Positions 1 through 8,035 of a stretch of 38,832 nucleotides of DNA are shown here, piece after piece (positions within the stretch are counted from its first letter, which is position 1; each line of letters begins with the position of its first letter). The stretch is from Candidatus Kuenenia stuttgartensis (lineage in GTDB: Bacteria; Planctomycetota; Planctomycetia; Planctomycetales; Planctomycetaceae): positions 1 through 38,832 of the forward strand of contig CAMAXD010000012.1 in NCBI GenBank assembly GCA_945861975.1, read 5' to 3'. The notes beneath the pieces were generated by a model. It saw only the letters and a list, made by a program, of their open reading frames with translations. It ran no database searches and was not told the origin of the DNA. Position numbers and translations under genes: made by a program.

Positions 1-510
1 TTCGTTGACGGGGAACTCGCTGACACGCTCGCTCACGTGACACGGCTGGTCGATGCGGCTGCACGAAGTGATGAAGACTTTGCGGCAGAACTGGATGAGG
101 CCGCGCCGCGTGTTGTTCAGAATCTGAGATCATTTCTCGAAGTCATTGCCAGGGGCAAGGCTGGGCTCCGACTGGAAAGCGGCGACTTTCGTTGCGAGAT
201 GACTCCGATTCAGGCGGGTGCTGCCTTTAGTCGCGTTGCAGAAACCACGGCGACGGATGAGACAGTGCGAGTTTCGGGCGTTCTAAAGGGCGTCCTGCTT
301 GAGTCATGGGAGTTCGACTTTTGTTCTGACGACAATGAAGTCATCGCTGGAAAACTTGCTGACAGTCTTAACGAGGATCAAGTGATTGCCTTCAATCGCG
401 AGTTCTTTAACCAGCGATGTGTCGCAACTCTGGTCAAGACGACAGTGGAATTCAAGAATGGTCGTGTGCGTACAATGTACCGACTGACGGGCGTTGAATC
501 CCTCGCGTAA
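1..510 (+). CDS. Hypothetical protein, probably 5'-truncated by the window edge
   Basis: The frame stays open upstream of the GTG at 37 to base 1 (FVDGELADTLAH-VTRLVDAA...). It ends at TAA 508-510, 29 bp before hsdR. No family recognised. Confidence 0.55.
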   Translation, partial: FVDGELADTLAHVTRLVDAAARSDEDFAAELDEAAPRVVQNLRSFLEVIARGKAGLRLESGDFRCEMTPIQAGAAFSRVAETTATDETVRVSGVLKGVLLESWEFDFCSDDNEVIAGKLADSLNEDQVIAFNREFFNQRCVATLVKTTVEFKNGRVRTMYRLTGVESLA

Positions 511-539
511 ATCGATGCGTATAGCGAGGCCAGCGTCCA

Positions 540-2981
540 ATGAACGAAGCTGAAACCAGAGCCGAGCACATCGACCCCGCCCTCGCTGCGGCGGGTTGGG
601 GCGTTGTTGACGGAAGCCGGATTCGTCGCGAATACCCGATCACGCTCGGTCGCATCGAAGGCCACGGACGCCGGGGCAAGGCACTGAAGGCTGACTACGT
701 TCTGGAATATCGCAACACGAAGCTGGCCACGGTCGAAGCGAAGGCTTGGAATGAAGCATTGACCGAAGGCGTTGGCCAGGCTAAAGACTACGCCACCAAG
801 CTGGCGATTCGCTACACCTACGCGACCAACGGCCAGGGGATTTATGCCATCGACATGGAAACCGGCCACGAAGGCGAAGTGCCGCAGTTTCCGACGCCGG
901 ATGAACTCTGGTCGAAAACCTTTGCCGAACAGAACGCGTGGCGGGATCGGTTCGCCGCAGTCCCCTTCGAAGATCGCGGCGGCTACTTTCAGGGGCGATA
1001 CTATCAGGACATCGCCATCGAGCGAGTGCTGGAATCCATCGCAGCGGGGAAGGATCGCATTCTGCTGACGCTGGCCACCGGCACGGGCAAGACCTTTGTG
1101 GCGTTCCAGATCGCGTGGAAACTGTTTCACGCCCGCTGGTCGCGGGCAATTGATAATGGAAAATTGACAATTGATAACGAAGCTCATTCTCAATTGTCCA
1201 TTGTCAATTCTCCATTGCGAAGACCGCGTATCCTGTTCCTCGCCGATCGCAACATCCTGGCCAATCAGGCTTTCAATGCCTTCTCGGCATTCCCCGAAGA
1301 TGCAATGGTGCGAATCGAGCCGGATGAGATCCGCAAGAAGGGCAAGGTGCCGAAGAACGGAAGCCTGTTCTTCACGATCTTTCAGACATTCATGTGCGGT
1401 CCACCAAAGGACGGCGAACCGTCGCCCTGGTTTGGTGACTATCCTCCGGACTTCTTCGACTTCATCGTGATCGACGAATGCCATCGCGGCGGAGCCAACG
1501 ACGAAAGTACCTGGCGGGCAATTCTCAACTACTTTTCCCCGGCTGTGCAGTTGGGACTGACGGCCACGCCGAAACGCAAGGACAACGTGGACACCTACGC
1601 CTATTTCGGCGAGCCGGTGTTCACCTATTCGCTGAAGGAAGGCATCAACGACGGATTCCTTACGCCGTTTCGAGTGAAGCAGATTCAGACCACGATGGAC
1701 GAATATGTCTTCACGCCGGATGACCTGTTGATTGAAGGCGATCTGGTTGTCGGCGAGCGCTTTGTTGAATCCGACTTCAATAAGAAAATCGAAATCAAAG
1801 AACGTGAAGCCCACCGCGTGAAGATCTTCATGGACCAAATCGACCAGCGAGAAAAAACGCTGGTGTTCTGTGCAAATCAGGATCACGCCCTGATGGTCCG
1901 CGACCTGATCAACCAGATGAAGACCAGCACAAATCCGGATTACTGCGTCCGAGTCACTGCCAACGACGGGGAACGGGGCGAAAAGCACCTGCGGGAATTT
2001 CAGGACAACGAAAAAACAATCCCCACGATCCTGACCACATCGCAGAAACTCTCAACGGGAGTGGATGCCCGCAACGTCCGCAATATCGTCCTGATGCGGC
2101 CAATTAACTCGATGATTGAATTCAAGCAGATCATCGGCCGAGGTACGCGACTCTACGACGGCAAAGACTATTTCACCATCTACGACTTCGTGAAAGCGCA
2201 CCACCATTTCAGCGATCCGGAGTGGGACGGCGAACCCCAAGACCCCGAAGCCTGCCCGTCCTGTGGCCAACGTCCATGCGCCTGCGAACGTCCTGAACCT
2301 GAACCCTGCCCTGAGTGCGGCCAACTCCCCTGCGAGTGCGCTAAAGAACCGTGCGACGTCTGCGGCCAGTTGAAGTGCGTTTGTGAGAAGAAGCGAAAAG
2401 CCAAGGTCAAACTCGCCGATGGAAAGGCCCGTAACATCCAGCACATGATGATGACAAGCTTTTGGCACCCGGACGGCACGCCTATGTCTTCGCAGCAGTT
2501 CATGGAAATGCTGTTCGGAAAACTCCCGGAGTTCTTCAAGAACGAGGCTGAATTGCGGGAAATCTGGAGTGCCCCGGATACACGCTCACGGTTGTTGGAA
2601 TCGTTGTCTACGGAAGGTTTTGGGGCGGATCAACTTTCAGAGATGCAACGCCTCATCGACGCTGAAAACAGTGATCTGTTCGACGTGCTGGCCCATGTCG
2701 CCTATGCCTTGCCAACCGTCACCCGAGCGGACAGAGCCGCCACAGCGCGCGTACAAATCCATTCGACATTCAACGAGAAGCAACAAGCGTTCTTAGACTT
2801 CGTGCTGGCTCATTATGTCTCTGAGGGCGTCTCCGAACTGGACCAGAAGAAACTCTCACCGCTGCTAAGATTGCGTTACAACGATTCAATTCCGGATGCC
2901 ATCGCCGACCTCGGCAAGCCAGATGAGATCGGCCGAGTGTTTGCCGGGTTCCAGAAATTTCTATACCAAGGCGGGGCGTGA
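540..2981 (+). CDS. hsdR: Type I restriction enzyme R subunit (HsdR/EcoEI-like; nuclease plus SF2 helicase)
   Basis: 813 aa. N-terminal PD-(D/E)xK-like ADYVLEYRNTKLATVEAKAW; Walker A LATGTGKT; DEAD-like box IDECHRGG; LTATPKR; IIGRGTRLYDGKDYFTIYDF; C-terminal region typical of EcoEI-type R subunits. Confidence 0.93.
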   Translation: MNEAETRAEHIDPALAAAGWGVVDGSRIRREYPITLGRIEGHGRRGKALKADYVLEYRNTKLATVEAKAWNEALTEGVGQAKDYATKLAIRYTYATNGQGIYAIDMETGHEGEVPQFPTPDELWSKTFAEQNAWRDRFAAVPFEDRGGYFQGRYYQDIAIERVLESIAAGKDRILLTLATGTGKTFVAFQIAWKLFHARWSRAIDNGKLTIDNEAHSQLSIVNSPLRRPRILFLADRNILANQAFNAFSAFPEDAMVRIEPDEIRKKGKVPKNGSLFFTIFQTFMCGPPKDGEPSPWFGDYPPDFFDFIVIDECHRGGANDESTWRAILNYFSPAVQLGLTATPKRKDNVDTYAYFGEPVFTYSLKEGINDGFLTPFRVKQIQTTMDEYVFTPDDLLIEGDLVVGERFVESDFNKKIEIKEREAHRVKIFMDQIDQREKTLVFCANQDHALMVRDLINQMKTSTNPDYCVRVTANDGERGEKHLREFQDNEKTIPTILTTSQKLSTGVDARNVRNIVLMRPINSMIEFKQIIGRGTRLYDGKDYFTIYDFVKAHHHFSDPEWDGEPQDPEACPSCGQRPCACERPEPEPCPECGQLPCECAKEPCDVCGQLKCVCEKKRKAKVKLADGKARNIQHMMMTSFWHPDGTPMSSQQFMEMLFGKLPEFFKNEAELREIWSAPDTRSRLLESLSTEGFGADQLSEMQRLIDAENSDLFDVLAHVAYALPTVTRADRAATARVQIHSTFNEKQQAFLDFVLAHYVSEGVSELDQKKLSPLLRLRYNDSIPDAIADLGKPDEIGRVFAGFQKFLYQGGA
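1147..1217. repeat. Imperfect palindromic repeat inside hsdR (caattgataatggaaaattgacaattgataa...ttctcaattgtccattgtcaattctccattg)
   Basis: AT-rich imperfect inverted repeat in a GC-richer gene, translated as AIDNGKLTIDNEAHSQLSIVNSPL between helicase segments FQIAWKLFHARW and RRPRILFLADRN. Confidence 0.75.
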
Positions 2982-3164
2982 CACGTTGCTTTCAGTTCCC
3001 GCTGATTGCCCGTCGTTTTAGTTCGGCATCGACAGCTTCCACGCTTTGCACGTTGACTAAGGCAACGCATGCGGGATTCTCCGCAGGCGTACGTTGGGGC
3101 AAATTTGCCCGATGGCCTGAGTCGGGTGATGAGATGTTCTGAGTTGTGGGCCTCGGTGTCCGCG

Positions 3165-3192
3165 GTGTCGGCGCTGATTTCAGCGCCGACAC
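3165..3192. repeat. Perfect 12-bp-stem hairpin gtgtcggcgctg-attt-cagcgccgacac
   Basis: Direct reading: perfect inverted repeat with 4-nt loop, about 180 bp downstream of the hsdR stop. Confidence 0.85.
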
Positions 3193-3494
3193 ACTTGGGG
3201 GCGGTGACCTTGTGGTGATTTGGTCCTAAGGTCAGCGGGCATGGGTTGTCAGGAAACTACCGCGTTTGCAGGATTAGAGGGGGGAGTACTCGAGTGCGGA
3301 GCGTAGATAGAACAGACAACTCTATTGAAACCGAGCACAGTATCGGGGCGATCAGACTGGTAAAGACGTTAAGCGGCATGATCGGAGGGTTCACTAATGC
3401 TACGCCATATCCGCATATCTGGTGGAGCGGCTCGACAGCATTGGTGGATGATCGCTAGGGGCTGACGATGTCTACGGTCGGGCGATGTCTCGAC

Positions 3495-3509
3495 TGGTAA
3501 ATCTGCCAC
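3495..3509. repeat. 15-bp direct repeat copy 1 (tggtaaatctgccac)
   Basis: Identical 15-mer recurs at 3646-3660. Confidence 0.8.
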
Positions 3510-3645
3510 CCGAAGCCTGCAACGGCTGTCGAGCCTGCGATTCCCCGGTGTAACCTTGAGGACATAACCGCGAACAGTCGGCGTCTGATCAGGTCATCGA
3601 GGTGAGCCGCTGACGTCGTGACTGACCGAGCCGGATGTGCCAGCG

Positions 3646-3660
3646 TGGTAAATCTGCCAC
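3646..3660. repeat. 15-bp direct repeat copy 2 (tggtaaatctgccac)
   Basis: Identical to 3495-3509. Confidence 0.8.
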
Positions 3661-3668
3661 TTGCATCC

Positions 3669-3688
3669 CGGCGCAGAATTCTGCGCCG
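3669..3688. repeat. Perfect 20-bp palindrome cggcgcagaattctgcgccg
   Basis: Self-reverse-complementary. Followed by 'acatg', resembling the GCGCCGACA end of the hairpin at 3165-3192. Confidence 0.85.
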
Positions 3689-3741
3689 ACATGTAATCTG
3701 ATAAACTGCCTAACCTACCGGAGGGGGATGGACAACTCAAT

Positions 3742-4200
3742 TTGTTTGCCGCTGAAAATGGCCGATCTTTAATCGGCCAACTGGGCTATGGTTACGAAGG
3801 TAACGTGTTTGCAACAGAACGACAATCTGCAATCAAGGTGTTACGATTCCAACGACTCTATGAACGTGAACGCGATGTTTACCTTAGACTGCAATCTCAG
3901 TCGATTGTGGAAGTTGCCGGATTCTCCGTTCCGCAATTGATTCACCACGACGATCGTTTGTGGGTCGTCGAAATGGGTATCGTCTCTCCTCCGTTTGTGC
4001 TGGACTTTGCCGGCGCTTACCTCGACAAACGGCCTGATTATCCGGATGAGGTGATGGAAGAATGGCAGGCCGACAAGCTGGAACAGTTCGGCGAGGAACG
4101 TTGGCTGATCGTCCAGAATGTGATGGCTCATTTTGCGAGAATGGGCATCTACTTGGCAGACGTGAAACCGGGCAATATTTCGTTTGCAGAATCGTATTGA
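3742..4200 (+). CDS. Short protein kinase-like protein (truncated or compact fold)
   Basis: Gly-rich-loop-like LGYGYEGNVFAT, VAIK-like SAIKVLRF, E in YERERDVYLRL, catalytic-loop-like YLADVKPGNISF. No DFG before the stop. Start is TTG or uncertain; no in-frame ATG after the upstream TAA at 3694. Confidence 0.65.
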   Translation: MFAAENGRSLIGQLGYGYEGNVFATERQSAIKVLRFQRLYERERDVYLRLQSQSIVEVAGFSVPQLIHHDDRLWVVEMGIVSPPFVLDFAGAYLDKRPDYPDEVMEEWQADKLEQFGEERWLIVQNVMAHFARMGIYLADVKPGNISFAESY

Positions 4201-4298
4201 GCCCGCGAAAAGCTGAGCGTCAGTCTCCAGTGCTTTGTCAGCACTTGAAATTGGGGTCGCCAACATTAGCCGCTGGGCGCTAGCCCATGGTTCAGAAC

Positions 4299-4430
4299 CG
4301 GACGCTAGCGGCTTGTTGATTTAGTCGTTTAAGGGCAAGCCGCAGGAGGCTGCCGCTCGATTCGCCTACGCCTCGCCGTTAAACGAAAACGAACAATATA
4401 CGACTAAATCAACACCCCGCTAGCGCGTTC
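4299..4430. repeat. MITE/REP-like inverted-repeat element (ccggacgctagcggcttgttgatttagtcgt ... acgactaaatcaacaccccgctagcgcgttccgg)
   Basis: Perfect 15-bp core arms at 4314-4328 and 4400-4414, extended by CGCTAGCG and CCGG on both sides. Confidence 0.8.
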
Positions 4431-4470
4431 CGGCTGATAACGCAAACCCAACGTCTTAGTTGAGATACAT

Positions 4471-4555
4471 GTAGGGTGCGTGAAGCGAAGCGTAACGCAC
4501 CATGATTGCAGGAGGACCCGCATTGGTGTGTTGCGCTCCGCTTCACACACCCTAC
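4471..4555. repeat. Imperfect inverted-repeat element, GTAGGGTG ends
   Basis: Left gtagggtgcgtgaagcgaagcgtaacgcaccatg versus reverse complement of the right arm gtagggtgtgtgaagcggagcgcaacacaccaatg. Confidence 0.8.
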
Positions 4556-4623
4556 CAAAAAAATTGACAACATGGACAGCCGGGGTCGATACGCCAGTCG
4601 ACAACGAAAACTTGTGACTCCGA

Positions 4624-6594
4624 TCAGGGCTGCTTCGAGTCATTGCCCTGCACCAGAAAATCGAACAATTCTCCGCTGGGTTTACCGTCGAGCGTGATGT
4701 CGAACGGGACGATCTGCAGGCCCGGCCGAAGGCTTGCGGTATCGGCGGTTAATTTGACTTGAAAGGTGTTTCGGGATTCTGCCGGGACAACCCCCTCCAG
4801 GACGGCCGGGACGGCTGTGATGCCCTTTGGAAGAACTAGCGTGATGTTGTGATGCTGTTCCTTGCTGCGGAAGTTACGGACGGTGACCTGAATCGTCTGT
4901 TCGGTCGATTCGCTGAAGTCAACTCGATACGGATACGCCGAGACCCAGTAAGGATCGAAGCGGTATTCGTAATCGGGATCGGGCAGTAATTCACGATAGA
5001 CCGTGATCATTCTCTGTGCCCACGCTGTATAGCGTTCGATGAATTCCTTTGGCTCCGGCATGACGTACGAATGGCCGCCCATAATGATGTCCGGCTGCAA
5101 CTTTCGGAGGTACTCGCCAGCGTACAGGTATCCTTCTTCAAGAATTCCACTGTTGCGAGCGACGACACATTCGTGCCCGTCCTGAGTCACGTCGGATGGA
5201 CTGCCAAACAAATTGTCTCCGGTAAACGCAATTTTCTTGCCGTCGAGCTCCAGCCAGAGACAGCAGCCGAATTCCGTCTGGCCTGGCATCCAGTCAACGT
5301 GAATCTGATAGCCCTGCCACTCGATGACTTCGCCTTCTCCAATAGGGCGTTCGATCTTCATGCCATCAAAGCCATCGCCGTATGTATTGATCAGGGCCGC
5401 GTAGTCGTAGCGACGCGGATTCTCACAGCGGTCGACAATGCGGTCGAGTGTCCATGCCTCCGCACCGTATTTCTCCTTCAGTACTTTGCCGAGCAGAAAG
5501 TGGTCGCCATGCATATGCGAAATCCACACGGCATCGATCTGCTTCAGACCGAGATGCGCACGCATGCCAACCACGATTTCTTCCAGAGTCTGTTCCGGAA
5601 ACAAGCCGCAGTCCAGAACCAGACCATGACCGTTGTCTGAGATGATGATCGAGAAGTTTCGTCCCTGCATCGTGTGATTCAGCTTGTACAGATGTGGCGT
5701 GACCTGATTCAGCAGAGGAACTTTTGTGGGTTTCGAAATGGGATCACGTTTCGCCTCGGTCGTATCGAACACGGGATAGCCTCGCACGTAACGTTCGCGG
5801 AACTGAGTCAGCCGGCGTCCGTACTGTCGCAGTTGGTCCTGAGCATTCTCAATCACTGGCCCCTGCGACGGCAGCAGCAGATCGGGCTTTCGTTCCAGCA
5901 CGAGGGCGACAGATTCAGTCAGCGTGTCGATGCCCTTCCCGAACCCATAGTCCCATTCGGTATCGAACCAGTTCGTCATCTTCGCGCCTTCATGAATGAG
6001 GCCGCCAGTGAAGGCCAGCATCCTGTTGTCACTCTTCAGCAGATAGGTCATTCCACCGGGGGAATGCCCGGGAGTCGACAGGCAGTGAAGTTCGTATCCG
6101 TGCCAGGAAAATGTTTTGTCGGTTTCGAACGCCTGATCGACTGCAATAGCGAGTCGAGGCGGACGGACGTAGCTGGCACCGTAGACCGAATACTTGTCGC
6201 CCAGCTTTGGGTACCACCGACGAAACTCGTTCGGCGTCTCAAACAGTTCCCGTTCGGCCGCCGGCACAGCAACTTTTGTGACTTGACGATCGAGCCGTTC
6301 GAACCCCTGACAGTTTTCGCGATGATGATCAGTAAAGACCACCCACTCGACTTTGGCAACGCCCATCTCGGCGAGTTTTGGCAACACGCTTCCATTCCCC
6401 AGATTGATCAACAGAGCAGCATCTCCGTCTCGCAGAACATAGACGTTGCAGGTGTCTGTCCATTGAAAAAGCTGCGGAAAAGATTCTGGATCCGGCTGAG
6501 AGAGCCCCTGTGCTGCGGCGTTAGAAATCCCGATCGACAGGAAGAGTACGGAAAGGACAAACGTGGACACAAACTGAGTTCGGTTCAGAGTCAT
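4624..6594 (-). CDS. Secreted protein with two tandem metallo-beta-lactamase-fold domains
   Basis: ORF opens at 6624; MTLNRTQFVSTFVLSVLFLSIGISNAAAQG at 6594 looks like a signal peptide start. Degenerate first domain (FTDHHRENCQG, STPGHSPGGMTYLL); canonical second domain (ISHMHGDHFLLG, FTGDNLFG). Confidence 0.85.
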   Translation of the reverse strand: MTLNRTQFVSTFVLSVLFLSIGISNAAAQGLSQPDPESFPQLFQWTDTCNVYVLRDGDAALLINLGNGSVLPKLAEMGVAKVEWVVFTDHHRENCQGFERLDRQVTKVAVPAAERELFETPNEFRRWYPKLGDKYSVYGASYVRPPRLAIAVDQAFETDKTFSWHGYELHCLSTPGHSPGGMTYLLKSDNRMLAFTGGLIHEGAKMTNWFDTEWDYGFGKGIDTLTESVALVLERKPDLLLPSQGPVIENAQDQLRQYGRRLTQFRERYVRGYPVFDTTEAKRDPISKPTKVPLLNQVTPHLYKLNHTMQGRNFSIIISDNGHGLVLDCGLFPEQTLEEIVVGMRAHLGLKQIDAVWISHMHGDHFLLGKVLKEKYGAEAWTLDRIVDRCENPRRYDYAALINTYGDGFDGMKIERPIGEGEVIEWQGYQIHVDWMPGQTEFGCCLWLELDGKKIAFTGDNLFGSPSDVTQDGHECVVARNSGILEEGYLYAGEYLRKLQPDIIMGGHSYVMPEPKEFIERYTAWAQRMITVYRELLPDPDYEYRFDPYWVSAYPYRVDFSESTEQTIQVTVRNFRSKEQHHNITLVLPKGITAVPAVLEGVVPAESRNTFQVKLTADTASLRPGLQIVPFDITLDGKPSGELFDFLVQGNDSKQP

Positions 6595-7006
6595 TCCGGG
6601 TAACCTTTCATAACGACGGGACAAGTCAGCCCACCAGCATAGCGGAGATAACTGGAGAGGACATCCGTGGAACCTTCAGACCGGCATCCCTGTCCATTGA
6701 GAAAATCGTGACGGCGAATTTGCCGTGGAATCCGGAATCCTTGCGATGGATGACATCGCAGCACGAGTTCTGCTTCAGCTCTTCGATGTAAATGCTGCAG
6801 AACACCGATTTCGGCCCGGAACACGAAAGCTCGATGTCGCCGCCCCTGGTTCGTAATGCCGGGCCTATGGAAGTTTCGTTGAGGCGACGCTTCGGTTGAC
6901 GCCCGCGCAGTTGCCTGGTTACTCACAGCAGTCCTGGAGTAGGCGGGACGACATCACAGGTTGAAAAGCTCTGGAAAGGTCGCCTGCGGCCATGTAGAAT
7001 GCTGCC

Positions 7007-7270
7007 ATGATCAAGATCAGCGATGAACAGCGAGCCGCATTACAGCAGAATCCTGAAGGGGTTTCCTGTGAAGACACGGACTCTCCACGCACTTACTTCC
7101 TGGTGGAAGAATCTGTTCATCTTCGAGCCATGCAGGCTTTGAAGCATCAGCAGGACCTTGAAGCGATTCGTCGCGGAGTGGCACAGATGGATGCTGGTTC
7201 CGGGACTCCCGTGACAGAAGTTCGACAGCAACTTGCGAGGGAACTTGGCTTTTCGGTCAAGGGCTCATGA
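7007..7270 (+). CDS. Antitoxin-like small protein of a type II toxin-antitoxin pair
   Basis: 87 aa; ATGA overlap with a following ParE/RelE-like frame; C-terminal pattern AIRRGVAQMDAGSGTPVTEVRQQLAREL common in Phd/ParD-like antitoxins. Confidence 0.7.
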   Translation: MIKISDEQRAALQQNPEGVSCEDTDSPRTYFLVEESVHLRAMQALKHQQDLEAIRRGVAQMDAGSGTPVTEVRQQLARELGFSVKGS

Positions 7271-7602
7271 ACTATCGAGTTGTTATTCATGACGTCGCCA
7301 AAGAGGACATCCGGCGTAACGCGAATTGATGGTCCGCAAATCATTCCGCTTCCCAGGCCGAATCGTGGTTTCACAACGCATTCGACAGCATCGAATCACT
7401 GGCATTCATTCCCGAATCTTACCCTCTGGCTCCGGAAAACGAAGAATTCGCCGTCGAGCTCCGTGAGTTGCACTTCGGGCTGGGGTCACACCCAAGTTAT
7501 CGAGCCGTCTTCTGCATTTCAGGCGATTCGGTACACGTTCTCACCATTCGACGAGCCGCTCAGGACCGCATAACTCCGGCTGACATCGAACGGGCTCTTT
7601 GA
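7267..7602 (+). pseudogene. ParE/RelE-superfamily toxin with one in-frame TGA at 7327-7329
   Basis: Single 112-codon frame from ATG 7267 to TGA 7600-7602: MNYRVVIHDVAKEDIRRNAN*WSANHSASQAESWFHNAFDSIESLAFIPESYPLAPENEEFAVELRELHFGLGSHPSYRAVFCISGDSVHVLTIRRAAQDRITPADIERAL. ParE-like on both sides of the stop. Confidence 0.82.
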
Positions 7603-8035
7603 GCCAATGCCGATTCAATGGCCGCCGACTTCGCCGGACGGTTCGTCCCATTCCATCAGATCTGATTTCTGCCATAACGGTGATGTGATGCGAGTTCACA
7701 GCGACCGTTCTTTTCATCAGACAGAACAACTCTCGGAAGCTGATATTCTGAACCTTGCCAATAACGTCGTCACGCCGAAATGATCGACAGCACGAGAGTG
7801 TGAAACTCGTTTGAAAGTTTCGAGAAGGTTCAATCGAGCCACACGTTCTGTGTCGCCCAATGCTCGATTCAAGCCGCGTCGGCGATTAGCCGATTTTAAT
7901 CGGAATAAACTTTCTGACCACTGAAGCGGGAGGCATCGTAGGAATCCTAAGGCCAACACCGACGGAAACGACCTCGATGTGAATCTCGCTGCGGGAGATC
8001 ATGGACTGGATGCCGCCAATCTCCTGCTTCGCAAT

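Noticed and set aside
378-1988. 536-aa minus-strand ORF antisense to hsdR
   Set aside because: Mirror-frame ORF created by codon bias over a clearly conserved gene; no family motifs.
3246-3458. 70-aa ORF in the gap after hsdR
   Set aside because: Cannot link to any family; surrounded by repeats, so coding status is unsupported.
5674-6603. 309-aa plus-strand ORF antisense to the MBL gene
   Set aside because: No recognisable domain; the opposite strand encodes conserved MBL motifs.
7280-7573. 97-aa plus-strand ORF after the antitoxin
   Set aside because: Out of frame with the ParE-like sequence; the toxin frame starting at 7267 explains the region better.
7717-7959. 80-aa minus-strand ORF in the gap before the LRR gene
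   Set aside because: No motif, no clear ribosome-binding site; likely random.
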